A stretch of 38,599 nt of DNA from Sanchytrium tribonematis. Taxonomy: Eukaryota; Sanchytriomycota; Sanchytriomycetes; Sanchytriales; Sanchytriaceae. This document shows, piece after piece, positions 1 through 9,550 of this stretch. The stretch spans positions 1 through 38,599 of the forward strand of contig JADGIG010000027.1 of NCBI GenBank assembly GCA_018985235.1. Reading direction: 5' to 3'. Below the pieces are notes generated by a model, which was given only the letters and a program-made list of their open reading frames with translations, was not told where the DNA came from and searched no databases. How positions within the stretch are numbered: position 1 is the stretch's first letter; each line of letters opens with the position of its first letter. Position numbers and translations under genes: made by a program.

Positions 1-134
1 AATCCCAATGTTTTCGAGTCCCACACAAATTTGCTGCTCTCATCTCCCTCCAATTCAAATATTACCCTCGTATTCGCTATTCCATTGAATTTGACATTGT
101 ATATCTTTATCATGTCAATCATGGATTCGTCCAT
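1..134 (-). CDS. 5' end of a second copy of the 163-aa gene at 1820-2311 (runs off window)
   Basis: The minus strand from the ATG at 134-132 to the window edge reads the same 44 or so residues as the start of the gene at 1820. There are four base differences in the coding part: three are synonymous and one changes Ser to Thr. That pattern suggests both copies have been under protein-level constraint. The rest of this copy lies outside the window, so whether it is complete cannot be judged. Function unknown, as for the other copy. Confidence 0.6.
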   Translation of the reverse strand, partial: MDESMIDMIKIYNVKFNGIANTRVIFELEGDESSKFVWDSKTLG

Positions 135-179
135 TGATTTTGAAAATTTCAGGGGTCAAAATGTGGAGTTTACGCGTGC
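1..179 (-). repeat. Left arm of inverted repeat flanking the dehydrogenase gene
   Basis: Reverse complement of 1775-1953, with about 5 differences in 179 bases and no gaps seen. The inner end is sharp: similarity stops at 179/1775. The outer end lies beyond the window. The arm holds about 45 bases upstream of the small gene plus its first codons, so promoter-proximal sequence is duplicated as well. Confidence 0.9.
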
Positions 180-590
180 GTCACAGACAGAAATTTTTTC
201 CGATCTTTAAAATTTTAAAGTCGGATGTTCACATCATCCAGTCATCTATTGATCATCATTAATGAACATATCCACGAGATCACTTCGTTAGACGCTCTTT
301 AGTTCACGTGCTCTACAACAGCTACATCGATGTATTTTAGCAATCGCTTCCTCCAATGACTGTCAAGTTACGCGCACCTAGAAAACAAAGCATTTAATAA
401 GCTATTATGTCGAATATTCTATTGAGATTATTTTATTTTGTGTTTCACACTGACAAATTTTGCATGCCTCATATTCCAGCCATTTTATTTTATAATTACT
501 CAATTATTTGAAATACATGACACCTATACATTCAAAATGCTATGAATTCGATTTATTCTTCATCTAATTTTAGTTTCCTCTAATTTTTGC

Positions 591-598
591 TATAAAAT
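591..598 (+). promoter_or_regulatory. TATA-like box upstream of the dehydrogenase
   Basis: TATAAAAT lies 21 bases before the ATG at 620. If used as a TATA box, the 5' leader would be very short or absent. AT-rich background makes chance matches common, so this is a weak call. Confidence 0.3.
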
Positions 599-619
599 AA
601 ATTTATCGCCACAATTAAA

Positions 620-1742
620 ATGTCTGCAGAAACAATGAATGCATTAGCATGGTTTGGCAATAAAGATATCCGACTTGTTCATGTCAATAAACCCACCATT
701 AAATCTCCAACAGATGCCATTGTCAAAATTACAAAATCCGCATTATCTTCGAGTGATTTAAAATCAGACACAGAAATGAAACCATATGACATTATTGGAC
801 ATGAAGCCATCGGAATTATTGATGAAGTAGGTGATCAAGTCAAATTACAAAAAGGACAACGCGTTGTGATTTCATTTACAACTGCATGCGGAGATTGTTC
901 ATATTGCGATAAAGGACAATTTAATAGCTGTGTTACGGTCAATCCACTAAATCAATACGAGCACAAGGAACATAAATACCACCCAGGCTGTTTAGCAGAT
1001 TTCGTGCTAGTCCCATTTGCAGATGTGGATTTATTGCCGATTCCTGAAGAGATTTCTGATGATTCTGCGTTGCTTTTAAGTGATGCATTGAGCACATCTT
1101 ACCACGCTACTCAATTAGCGAACGTGCAAAAAGGTGATATTGTGGGGATTTGGGGACTGGGACCAATTGGATTATTAACTGCAAAATGGTGCTTTTTGAA
1201 GGGAGCCAAGCGCGTTATTGGAGTGGATATGGTAGATTGTCGATTAAAAATGGCCTTAAAGATGGGAATTGAGACAATTGACTACAACAAAGAATCTGTA
1301 AATGATTTTATTTCGCGAATTTGTCCAAAAGGGTTAGATTGCGCCATCAATTGTGCTGGATTAAAACGGGAAAAGGCCTTAGATAAAGTATCACAGGCAT
1401 TGCATATCACAAATACATCAAATCCAGTATTTGAAGCCATTCGTGGATTGCGAAGATTTGGAAGATTTGCCACTTTGGAAGAATCTCATGATAGTATTTC
1501 ATTTCCAATGGGCGAATTTATGGATAAACATTTGAGTATGACAGGAGGGACATGTCCTATTCAAGGTATATCATATTCATTTAGGAGTTTGGAAGAAATG
1601 TTTGGAATATTTAAAATCTGGAGAAATGGATCCTTCTTTTATTTTCACGCACACTGCTAAATTGGAAGAAGGACCAGATTATTTTAAAAGATATATGGAT
1701 AAAAACCAAGATATCATCAAAGTAATTGTTGAAATGCAATAA
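620..1742 (+). CDS. Zinc-type alcohol dehydrogenase (formaldehyde dehydrogenase-like), one 19-base intron
   Basis: Two exons, 620-1565 and 1585-1742, give a 367-aa medium-chain dehydrogenase/reductase. Visible are the GHE motif, the structural zinc loop CGDCSYC followed by a fourth Cys eight residues on (about 90-104), and the Rossmann motif GIWGLGPIG (about 180). The sequence resembles the glutathione-independent formaldehyde dehydrogenase-like group of NAD(P)-dependent enzymes. Without intron removal the reading frame ends early; with it, the protein continues into the expected GEMDPSFIFTHTAKLEEG tail. Oddity: the usual catalytic-zinc segment (ICGSDLH in relatives) reads LSSSDLK here, so the first catalytic zinc ligand Cys appears to be Ser. 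The substrate is therefore uncertain. The gene sits alone between the arms of an inverted repeat. Confidence 0.85.
1566..1584 (+). other. 19-base spliceosomal intron (dehydrogenase gene)
   Basis: GTATATCATATTCATTTAG, phase 1. Removing it joins CPIQ to GVWKKCLEYLKSGEMDPSF, matching the family's C-terminal region. It shares length, GTAWAT start and ATTTAG end with the intron in the DBP5 gene. Confidence 0.85.
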
Positions 1743-1774
1743 ATTGATGAGTTTCAGATTAATTTTTCCTCCAT

Positions 1775-1953
1775 GCACGCGTAAATTCCACATTTTGACC
1801 CCTGAAATTTTCAAAATCAATGGACGAATCCATGATTGACATGATAAAGATATACAATGTCAAATTCAATGGGATAGCGAATACGAGGGTAATATTTGAA
1901 TTGGAGGGAGATGAGAGCAGTAAATTTGTGTGGGATTCGAAATCATTGGGATT
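1775..1953 (+). repeat. Right arm of inverted repeat flanking the dehydrogenase gene
   Basis: Reverse complement of 1-179 at about 97% identity. The pairing may extend past 1953, because the left arm is cut by the window edge. The two small genes in the arms are transcribed away from the dehydrogenase. Confidence 0.9.
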
Positions 1954-2311
1954 ATTTGAGAATAAACAGCGTATCAAGAAGGCGAGGGCGGATGAAAAGA
2001 AGACCAAGCTGAAGCTATACGATGCGTCTGAAGTCATTGGAGAAATATACCAGAAGCGCAGTTTGATAAATTGCCGATTTTTGGCAGATTTGTCGAGTTG
2101 TAAAATATATGTTCACCGTAATAGCGATGGGATGCGATTCTATTTGGGCAAGAAGAACGAGAATGGAGTCAGGATAGCCAAATATGAGATAGAAGGATGG
2201 TTCCAACCAAGAAGATTGCTCAAAATAGAGCCAAATACAGATCCATCGCTAATTATGCTAATATTTATGGGAGTAGAATATCTTTTAGGCCAGAAGTATG
2301 CCATTGTTTAA
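1820..2311 (+). CDS. Small protein of a duplicated pair; possible tubby C-terminal/LURP-one-like fold
   Basis: 163 aa, no signal peptide or clear membrane span, single exon. I do not recognise it firmly. It looks mostly beta-stranded, with a Lys/Arg-rich stretch around residues 50-65. It ends in a hydrophobic segment preceded by IEPNTDPSLIMLIFMG, which recalls the closing helix of LURP-one-related/tubby-like barrels (in plants, often VAPGVDAALIL). That is a pattern match by eye only. The near-identical 5' end of a second copy lies inverted at the window start, with mainly synonymous differences, which supports real coding. Confidence 0.6.
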   Translation: MDESMIDMIKIYNVKFNGIANTRVIFELEGDESSKFVWDSKSLGLFENKQRIKKARADEKKTKLKLYDASEVIGEIYQKRSLINCRFLADLSSCKIYVHRNSDGMRFYLGKKNENGVRIAKYEIEGWFQPRRLLKIEPNTDPSLIMLIFMGVEYLLGQKYAIV

Positions 2312-2772
2312 TAAAAAATAGATTTAATAGTTATGAGCGAGCTACGGTGTCAATTTGGACGTATTTGAGAACAGAATGCCCAAATTTCAATTATCCAGGT
2401 GAAACTTTCAGTCACCCCAACATGCGGCAGGCCATTTGGATATCATTTTAATCGATTCGGAATACATCAAATCATCGAAAGTAAAACAAAAGCTCTGTTG
2501 ATTTCCATTGAATTGATTTATTGATTTTCATTCAGCAGATCTGGCGAGTCTCTTCCAATTGTTTTCATACAACTTTTGTTGCTCATGTCCAACAAATACA
2601 AATTTGCTTTTCTTAAGTAGATATCCTTCATCTGCTTATATACCCCAATTCCAAAGAACATTCTAATTTTCCACCAATCGCAAATGAAATTATAAGCCAC
2701 TTTCTAAGCCATTTACAGCCACTGTCTAGCCATCCACAGGCCACTTCGATGGTCCAAGATCTTTTCGTCTTT
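2312..2772. other. Intergenic stretch, nothing firm
   Basis: An open frame on the minus strand at 2518-2700 (about 60 codons, no ATG at its start) ends in a plausible-looking polar tail. It could be the last exon of a small gene upstream-spliced with very short introns, but I could not find a convincing junction or a family. Otherwise AT-rich spacer with probable polyadenylation signals for the flanking genes. Confidence 0.3.
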
Positions 2773-3966
2773 TCATTTCAGTAGCAAGTGTTTTAAATAA
2801 TTCAAATCTCCCAAAATACCTGATTCTTTCTCTTGTCCAATACTCGTTACAACACCTCTGTAGCCATGCCCACTCAACACAACAATATTTTCATCCATTT
2901 CACTGATCATTTTAAGTGATGCAATCATCTCATCCACCCGTTTAACCCGATCATCTTCATAAACAGTCCCACAGCTCTGTTTAAACAATGTGTCCCCCGT
3001 AATTAATCGACATTGATTCACCAACAAACAAATACTCCCAGGTGTATGTCCAGGCGTATGTAATATCTGTATCTGATGATTTCCCAATTTTAAAATCTCA
3101 TTATTTTGAATCGCCTGTATCTGCAAATCTGCATTTCCAGGTTGCTGCAGCATAATTGACACATCCAATTCGTGCATATACACAGGTACTTGTTTATATT
3201 TTAATATACTGTGTAATCCAGGGACTTTAACTCTCAAATAATGAAATGGAGACGGCGGAATGCCACCCACATGATCAAAATGAAAGTGAGTTAAAATGAC
3301 ACCTATCAGATTCAATTGCTGTTTATTAAGGATTTGGATGATGGTATTAGTATCCCAACACGGATCTACTAAATAACATTGTTTTGAAATCAAATCTGTG
3401 ATGATGTAAATTAAATTATTCATTTGTTTCGCATATGAATTGATTAAACATGTAATGGGTTGATTCCATTTAGAATCATTGGCAATATGGATGCCACTGA
3501 TTAATTGGGTGATTTGGAAATGATATTGAGATTCTTGGAGTAACCTGTGGGATGTTTGGATCATATCGTAGAGGATGGGGTCCATATACAGATTATCTAC
3601 TTTAATAATAGATTGGAATAACTGGATGGCATCATTATGATGATTTAAAGCGTGTTGGAGGAGGGCATTGCAATAAATCGTGTAATCATGATTTGGATTG
3701 ATAGATTCTAATGTGATTAAATGGGATTGATAATTTCTAGTGACATGTGCATTCAAGAATAATATTTTGCAAATATAATTGGATTCATTTGGATAAATGA
3801 GATTTAATGGGATTTGTTGGCCAATATATTTGGAAATAGACTTGCTATTGGTTAATTTGAATTGAATATATTGATTGATGGAGTCTGTGGAGCAATCAGA
3901 ATCCAATGAGAGGATTATTTGAGTATTTGGAGAAGAATGATTTGTCATGAAACTAGAGGAGAACAT
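2773..3966 (-). CDS. MBL-fold metal-dependent hydrolase (hydroxyacylglutathione hydrolase-like)
   Basis: 397 aa from the first ATG at 3966. The C-terminal half is a metallo-beta-lactamase-fold domain with the metal-binding motif THFHFDHVGG (about 226-235), a second metal His in HTPGHTPGS (about 303), the bridging Asp in ITGD (about 325) and a last His in LSGHGY (about 367). All dinuclear-metal ligands appear present, so it should be an active hydrolase, likely acting on thioesters or related small molecules. The segment after the HxHxDH motif (GGIPPSPFHYLRVKVPG) is typical of a glyoxalase II-like subgroup. The N-terminal 150 residues are unlike the catalytic domain and I do not recognise them. 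Single exon, convergent with the gene at 1820. Confidence 0.85.
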   Translation of the reverse strand: MFSSSFMTNHSSPNTQIILSLDSDCSTDSINQYIQFKLTNSKSISKYIGQQIPLNLIYPNESNYICKILFLNAHVTRNYQSHLITLESINPNHDYTIYCNALLQHALNHHNDAIQLFQSIIKVDNLYMDPILYDMIQTSHRLLQESQYHFQITQLISGIHIANDSKWNQPITCLINSYAKQMNNLIYIITDLISKQCYLVDPCWDTNTIIQILNKQQLNLIGVILTHFHFDHVGGIPPSPFHYLRVKVPGLHSILKYKQVPVYMHELDVSIMLQQPGNADLQIQAIQNNEILKLGNHQIQILHTPGHTPGSICLLVNQCRLITGDTLFKQSCGTVYEDDRVKRVDEMIASLKMISEMDENIVVLSGHGYRGVVTSIGQEKESGILGDLNYLKHLLLK

Positions 3967-4197
3967 TTTCACATCAATCAACTCACGCGCAATTCATTGG
4001 AAAAAAACAATCTTAATTGGATTTGAAAAAGAAATTTAGATATTTCAATAGAAGACCTTGTCATTAAGGCTGCTCGATCCGTAGTCATGCACATCTGAAC
4101 TTTTGCCTCCTATCGGCCAATCTAACCAATCAAACCCACTTTAAATGGCATTTGAATCTCAAATATTTTTTCAGACTACTCCTTCCAATTTTACCCA

Positions 4198-4437
4198 ATG
4201 TCTACTTTGGATCATGCTTACATGCTATCAGAATCAGGACAAATGAGTAGACATAGTGAGAAACTGATGAAAATGAGCTCAATAAAATCCATGCGACGAC
4301 TGTCTATTCGAATGAGACAAATTGAAGAAATTGAACCTAAAAAAGACCGAATGAAAGCTGCTCTACGGATACTGGTCATTGGCATTATACTACTAATTGC
4401 TTTGATAGTGCTATTTATCTATTATTTTATAAATTAA
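4198..4437 (+). CDS. Small tail-anchored membrane protein
   Basis: 79 aa. The first 55 residues are charged and Met/Ser-rich with basic patches (KSMRRLSIRMRQ), then a single strongly hydrophobic helix of about 22 residues runs to the C-terminus (about 57-78). There is no signal peptide, so insertion as a tail-anchored protein with its N-terminus in the cytosol is expected. A SNARE-like or other trafficking role is possible, but no family is recognised. The terminal membrane anchor and good ATG context make real coding likely. Confidence 0.6.
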   Translation: MSTLDHAYMLSESGQMSRHSEKLMKMSSIKSMRRLSIRMRQIEEIEPKKDRMKAALRILVIGIILLIALIVLFIYYFIN

Positions 4438-4466
4438 TTTTGAAAGTCAAATTTATTTTTGGATTT

Positions 4467-5621
4467 TTAATAATCTTCGTCTTTTGTCAATATTTCTACT
4501 CCATTTCCATGAATGGCTAATGTATGCTCAAATTGAGCCACATAAGATCCTCGTACATCTACCAATGGCGGATAAGAATCTACAAATCCTTCATTAACCA
4601 ATTGACTTAAACTTAAGCTCATTGCGGCACCAGATTCACTCAGCAATGCCTTGTCTACAGTCTGTTTATGCGCAGCATCCCATTGAATACTCTCTTGAAG
4701 CCATCTCTTGGCAAATGGCAAAGTATGAAAATGAGTTTTGACACTTTGAAATAATTGGCGACTTCTGCTACTTTTTGGCTGTCCATTTGGCACTTGATCA
4801 CTCATTGCAAAATGGGATGATTGTCCCTCATCTACCACATAACCTTTTCCAGTTGTTCCAAATGTTTCAATGGCATAAATTTCACCTTCTACCATTTTTG
4901 TAGGATCATCGGATTTGACAATTGGGACTGTTTTACCATTGTGGATCTTGTAAGGACCAATATTATGACCATTTAAGTTTCTAACACATTTAATTGGATA
5001 AGATTTGCCATTTAATTCCAATTCGTAGGATTCCATCACTTCTTGGATTTGAGCACCAATTTCACCTAATTGAGCATCTACACCACTGTTTTTGACACCC
5101 ATCATTGTTGCTTCTTGAGTGGCTTTCAATAAATTATCATATTTATCATTAAAAGTGTGTGTAAATGCAGAATCAATGATATTTCCATTTAATTGAATTC
5201 CAATATCAATTTTAATCACATCATCAGCACAAAGCACTCGCTCATCATTCCAAGCTGGTGAATCATGCGCTGCAATATGGTTAATGCTTAATCCCACTGG
5301 AAATCCCATACCTCGTAAATACGTTTCAGGCGTGTAATTTGTTAATTCTCTCACTTTATTTTCAATTTTTTGAACAATTTCGAGATAATTCATACCAACA
5401 TGCAACTCATTTCTAATATATTGACGTACCTCTTTATGAATAGCAGCTCCTTTACGTAAATGATGAATAGAATCACCAAAAATGGACTCATCGTCTTTTT
5501 TATCATTTTTAACATCAAATGTTAATCTTTCAAACTTTTGCTTTGTCTTCTTCTTTTTCTTTTTTGATTTTGGTGTCGTATTTAGTTGCTGCATTGGATC
5601 AATTAATTCCTCTGGTGACAT
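4467..5621 (-). CDS. Methionine aminopeptidase 2
   Basis: 384 aa, single exon. It removes the initiator Met from nascent proteins in the cytosol. The N-terminus has the Lys-rich tract (about 18-29) typical of eukaryotic type 2 enzymes. The pita-bread catalytic domain keeps all six expected residues: His119 (AAHDSP), Asp139 (KIDIG), Asp150 (NIIDSAF), His219 (NLNGHNIGPY), Glu252 (AIETFG) and Glu365 (AQFEH). Spacings 20, 11, 69 and 33 are the same as in human MetAP2 (231, 251, 262, 331, 364); the final interval is about 18 residues longer. The insert with the HTLPFAKRW segment, which marks type 2, is present. Expected active and essential or nearly so. Confidence 0.97.
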   Translation of the reverse strand: MSPEELIDPMQQLNTTPKSKKKKKKTKQKFERLTFDVKNDKKDDESIFGDSIHHLRKGAAIHKEVRQYIRNELHVGMNYLEIVQKIENKVRELTNYTPETYLRGMGFPVGLSINHIAAHDSPAWNDERVLCADDVIKIDIGIQLNGNIIDSAFTHTFNDKYDNLLKATQEATMMGVKNSGVDAQLGEIGAQIQEVMESYELELNGKSYPIKCVRNLNGHNIGPYKIHNGKTVPIVKSDDPTKMVEGEIYAIETFGTTGKGYVVDEGQSSHFAMSDQVPNGQPKSSRSRQLFQSVKTHFHTLPFAKRWLQESIQWDAAHKQTVDKALLSESGAAMSLSLSQLVNEGFVDSYPPLVDVRGSYVAQFEHTLAIHGNGVEILTKDEDY

Positions 5622-5762
5622 GGAGATGTTTTGTTTGAAGCGGGTGAAAAATAGAAATTAATTTTATTTCTAGCATCAAATAGCACCCTTGTATACCATT
5701 GGATACTCAGTCCCATATCTGCAATTGTTTAAACTACCAAAATATGAATCATGCTTTTAAAT

Positions 5763-6035
5763 CTATTCTTCCCACTCATCTGTCTCAAATCCCACCTTTT
5801 CCAAATGAAATCCAACTTGCGCTGTTCCTTCTTCAGACTGCACTTGATAATGCCAATAATATCCCCAATAAAATACTAAAATATACATTAAAAGCACCAA
5901 TAACCAAGCAGCAAATGCAAATAACCAATATTTATCAGGAAATATAAATAAATCATACCCAAATAGCCATAATAATACCATTCCAAATGAGATTTGAGTA
6001 GCCACATAATAAACAAATCCATACAAACTCTCCAT
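5763..6035 (-). CDS. PIG-P/GPI19-like subunit of the GPI-GlcNAc transferase
   Basis: 90 aa with two membrane helices (about 6-28 and 35-57). The pattern ESLYGFVYYVATQISFG, then the FPDKYWLFAFAAWLLV segment, follows the PIG-P domain (relatives have IYGFVLFLSSQFGF and PQKYWAVALPVYLL). PIG-P is a subunit of the ER complex that starts GPI-anchor synthesis by adding GlcNAc to phosphatidylinositol. The protein is short: the C-terminal cytosolic segment of many homologues is reduced to about 25 acidic residues. Its start codon lies 32 bases from the stop of the DBP5 gene on the same strand. Confidence 0.8.
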   Translation of the reverse strand: MESLYGFVYYVATQISFGMVLLWLFGYDLFIFPDKYWLFAFAAWLLVLLMYILVFYWGYYWHYQVQSEEGTAQVGFHLEKVGFETDEWEE

Positions 6036-6067
6036 TTGTCAGAAAATTGATTTTCAACAATTTCAAT

Positions 6068-7472
6068 TTATTTATTTCCCATTTTATCCATGGCTTCCTT
6101 GACACTCTTATATGCTTTCTTTAATGCTTTCTCCATTTCTTCCAAATCATCTACTGGTAATTCTTCAATTTGCATATTATATTTCATTTGAATATCTTCC
6201 ATAATTTCCTTGTCTTTAAAGCCAGCAATAAAGTTAATACTAAATCCAACACGTCCAAATCGCCCTGTTCTTCCAATACGATGCACTAAATCAGTCAAAT
6301 TTACCATAAGTTTCATAATCTGCCACAAATTCATCTTCAATTCTCATGGTTGGCAAATCATAATTAATCACCAAATTCACACCAATGACGTCTATTCCTC
6401 TACTCAGTACATTTGTGGCAATTAAAACTTTAGCAGCACCTGTTCTAAATTGTTCCATAATGTCATCTCTTTCTGGGGGACTCAATCCGCCGTGTAAACA
6501 GCAACACGAGTGTCCATCTGCTGTCATTTTGGCAACCACTTCATCTGCACTTCTTTTTGTAGTCACAAATATGATAGATTGGCCTACAGTCAATAAACCA
6601 TAAATATTCTCTAATAAATGATTTTTCACTTGACTTGAAATTCTGGGGTGATATGGCTCTGAATTCATGTCTGAGTGGTTGTAATAGTCTTCTATTGAGA
6701 TATAGAATTGTTTAATGGCGTCTACTTTCAATTCTTGCTCTTCTAAAGTGATTCGATTGGCATCTTCTGCGTAATTTAATGCGTAATCTCTGACTGCTGC
6801 AGGATATGTGGCACTAAATAAACAGATTTGAGGTCTATTTCGAATCATTTGTTTGATTCTCATGGCTTGTTGTGACATGGATTGGCCAGAAAGCATATTA
6901 TCTGCTTCATCTAAAACGAGGACTTTAATGTTGTTTAAACTTAATCTTTTGGTTCTGATCCAATGTAAGATGGTACCAGGGGTTCCTACAACGATTTGGG
7001 CTGTGCAGATGCCTGTGGATTCTACTTCTTCTCTAACAGCAGCATCTACTTGAATTCCAGTAAATTGACCTAATTCATCAATTACATCTTTAATTTGCTT
7101 TGCTAATTCTCTTGCGGGTGCTAATACAATAGCCTGTGGTTCTGGAAGGGTTCTCACGACTCTAGAAAGTGCGCAAATAGTAAATGCGGCAGTTTTACCA
7201 GTTCCTGATTGAGATTGGGCAATTAGATTTCTATAGGGTTCTGTTAGTAGTAATGGGAGGGCATTCTCTTGAATTTTAGACGGTTTAATGAATTTAGCTG
7301 CATATATTCCTTTTAAAATATCTGGATGGATATTTAAATCTTCAAATTTAGTGATACTGTATAATTTAGAATTAGGATCAAATAAATCGACTTTGATTTC
7401 TAATTCATCTGCTTTGAATTTATGTTGCATTTGAATGTCATCTAGTTTATCAGCCAATTGATCCGGTTCCAT
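6068..7472 (-). CDS. DBP5: DEAD-box RNA helicase, DBP5/DDX19 type, one 19-base intron
   Basis: Exons 7472-6305 and 6285-6068 give 461 aa. DBP5 remodels mRNPs at the cytoplasmic face of the nuclear pore during mRNA export. Visible are the Q motif region (PSKIQENALPLLL, about 64-76), motif I AQSQSGTGKT (85-94), Ia APAREL, motif II DEAD (188-191), motif III SAT (220-222), the helicase C domain with VLSRGIDV, and motif VI HRIGRTGRFG in exon 2. RNLIAQSQSGTGKTAAF is characteristic of DBP5. Splicing gives ...DYETYVHRIGRTGRFG, matching the family's NETYLHRIGRTGRFG; without it a stop follows at once. Single gene, apparently intact. Confidence 0.95.
6286..6304 (-). other. 19-base spliceosomal intron (DBP5 gene)
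   Basis: On the minus strand GTAAATTTGACTGATTTAG, phase 1. Removal fuses ETY to HRIGR exactly at the conserved helicase motif VI. Retention puts a TGA in frame. Same length as the intron in the dehydrogenase gene. Confidence 0.9.
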
Positions 7473-9550
7473 GATTTGCAGAAAGGGGTGTTTGAAAAAC
7501 TATTTGAAAGCAAACTAATGTATTTAATTGTGGGGAATAAAACTAGGTTATGACCGCCTCATAATTATCGTGCACATTATCCAAAAGTTCATCACCATGT
7601 TTTGCAAGATCACTTTTTTTTGCTTTTTTAAACTTTCTGGAAAGAGGTTTTACATGATGGTTAAGGTACTTGTACAAGATTTATTAAAATCTACAGTCTA
7701 AATCCAGAGATTTTTAATTCATTTTTTTGACGGAACTAAAAAGACACGACAGGGCAAAAGCCACATTCTTTTTAAGGCAATAAAATCAAAGTGTTTATCA
7801 TCCAATTCCCTCCTACTGATCAATACTCTCGGGGGAAACAAATATATTTATTCCTTTTTAATTATTAATGAGTAGACCATTTGGCAAAAATCACCTTTGG
7901 TAAAAAAACCATAACTTGGTCAATTATTGGGACGTTTTCTCATGCACTTAAAAAATCTCTTTCAAAATTAACAATAAATTTTCAGGTCATTCACTTTTGC
8001 CATGTGCAAATTGTTAATGTAGTGACTTGTTTCTAAATCATTTTGAATAATAAAAAGTGGAACTTGATTCCAATGCTTTCCAATCTATTTTAGGTGGATA
8101 AATGGTTTAGTTTTTGATCCATTTTTCATATTTGCAGTTTAATATATGTTTTTTCATTGAAACTACTAAAATTGAGAGCTACATTTGCACCTTTTTTGGC
8201 AATAGTTTTTGGTTTCCAAACAGTCATCCAAATAACAGTTCCATCCATAAATAAAATATTATCTTCCGTGTAATTTGCGGGCTTTTGTCAACATCATAAA
8301 TGTGTCGTGCAGCTGAAACTACTAGCTTTATATGAATGCTTTTCTTTTATTCTTTACCGGTGTCTGCTGTTTGCTTGCCATTTGTTTATTACAAACAATA
8401 TTAACTAAAATTTATTCAATTCCCCGGGAAAAACCAATCCAAATCCTTCCGGGTTTATTACTTAGCCCAGTGCACTGCAAATCTTGGAAACGCGACGATT
8501 CTATCCGACCAATTAAAGGAAGCAAAACTATTATAAATTTGTGCTTCGCACTTTAATAGGGCGCATGCATGGTGGCAATTTGTGGCACTGAAAGTAGAAA
8601 TCAATAAATCGTTAATAATTTTAGTAAATGATTTATTTTATAATTTATTTTCACGCTTTATCGCACGTACTTCAGTTAATTTTTAATCATATGTATTTAT
8701 AAAGCCGAAATAAGCAATTTTAAACGCATCATAATCGGTTTTTTTCTCGAAAGCTGAACCTTATGTTTTTCTCTTAAAATATTTCTTGAATTCGTGTAAA
8801 AATGTTTTCACATTTATTTTCTCCAATGGTGTATACTATCCAACTAATGTATTACCAATAAAACCAATGTTTTTAAGCTTGTTTCGCACTTATTGCCGTA
8901 GATTTTGATTTTATACTCACATCTGACTGTTTCAAATTTTACAATTTAGATATCCGAAAACAACCCAAATAAGCAGCAGATAATAGAAATTTATACATTG
9001 AACTAATAAATGAATTCAGGCTCTTTGTAATCAAGGAGTATTGACCACTTGGACATCCTGCAATAAATAAGATACATCCATAAATGGAAAAATAAATGAT
9101 CTAATATCTATTTCCGGATGAGTTTTATTTGGGCAACAGCTGCTTGCTCTCATTATGTATGATTTAAAGCTATAAACGTATTTTGATAATTTAATTTTCT
9201 CACGAAAACAAAACTTCTTTAAAAATTTGTTTTTATAGCGCCATAGTTTTTCTATCTTGCTATTGTAGACTTGAAAAGTCTATTCATTTTCACAGAAAAT
9301 TCAAATTAATCGAATATGATGCAAGTGTCAATAAATCTTTAAATAATGATTCCTGGTGTATGATTGGGAACATCACCAAAATAGGAAGCAGATCAACTCG
9401 GAAAATGACAAAAAAATTACCCCAATTGGGGACAAAAGACATGTGATCGACTGCGTACGGTCACTCATTTGAGTCAATCAGAAGATAGATGGAAGTTACG
9501 AGAAGACACTAGAAGCTTCTATTAGCTATTTAAGGAAATTTTTCCCAATA
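7473..9550. other. Gene-poor stretch with worn DNA-transposon sequence
   Basis: No intact gene seen in 2 kb. The minus strand of 7550-8300 carries short coding-like stretches of a transposase, listed separately. From 8600 to 9550 I see only AT-rich sequence with no recognisable motif, RNA gene or repeat. This starts about 14 kb with no convincing intact host gene. Confidence 0.6.
8065..8300 (-). mobile_element. Remnant of a pogo/Tigger-like DDE transposase
   Basis: On the minus strand near 8270-8140 the translation reads ILFMDGTVIWMTVWKPKTIA, followed by KKGANVALNFSSFNEKTYI, then further on ANMKNGSKTKPFIHLK. This follows the first part of the DDE_1 domain of pogo-like transposases: NMDETPV-like block, TI..KGAK block, NEK, then ADG..LP..IFK. 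The catalytic Asp of the first block is retained, but the frame is interrupted and no second or third acidic residue can be placed. Coding-like traces continue downstream to about 7550. Terminal inverted repeats were not found. Confidence 0.45.

Noticed and set aside
620-1660. Dehydrogenase as a truncated pseudogene of 346 aa
   Set aside because: A 19-base intron restores the full C-terminus, so the apparent early end is a splicing effect.
2518-2700. Minus-strand ORF of about 60 codons as a gene
   Set aside because: Opens with GTG rather than ATG, no recognisable family, and no convincing splice junction to an upstream exon; kept only as a note in the intergenic entry.
5699-5947. Plus-strand ORF of 82 codons
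   Set aside because: Antisense to the well-supported PIG-P-like gene and without protein-like features.
6068-6340. Separate small gene carrying the HRIGRTGRFG motif
   Set aside because: It is the second exon of the DBP5 helicase, joined through a 19-base intron.
8332-8556. Plus-strand ORF of 74 codons with a hydrophobic start
   Set aside because: Looks like a signal peptide by composition only; no similarity recognised, and it lies in decayed transposon sequence.
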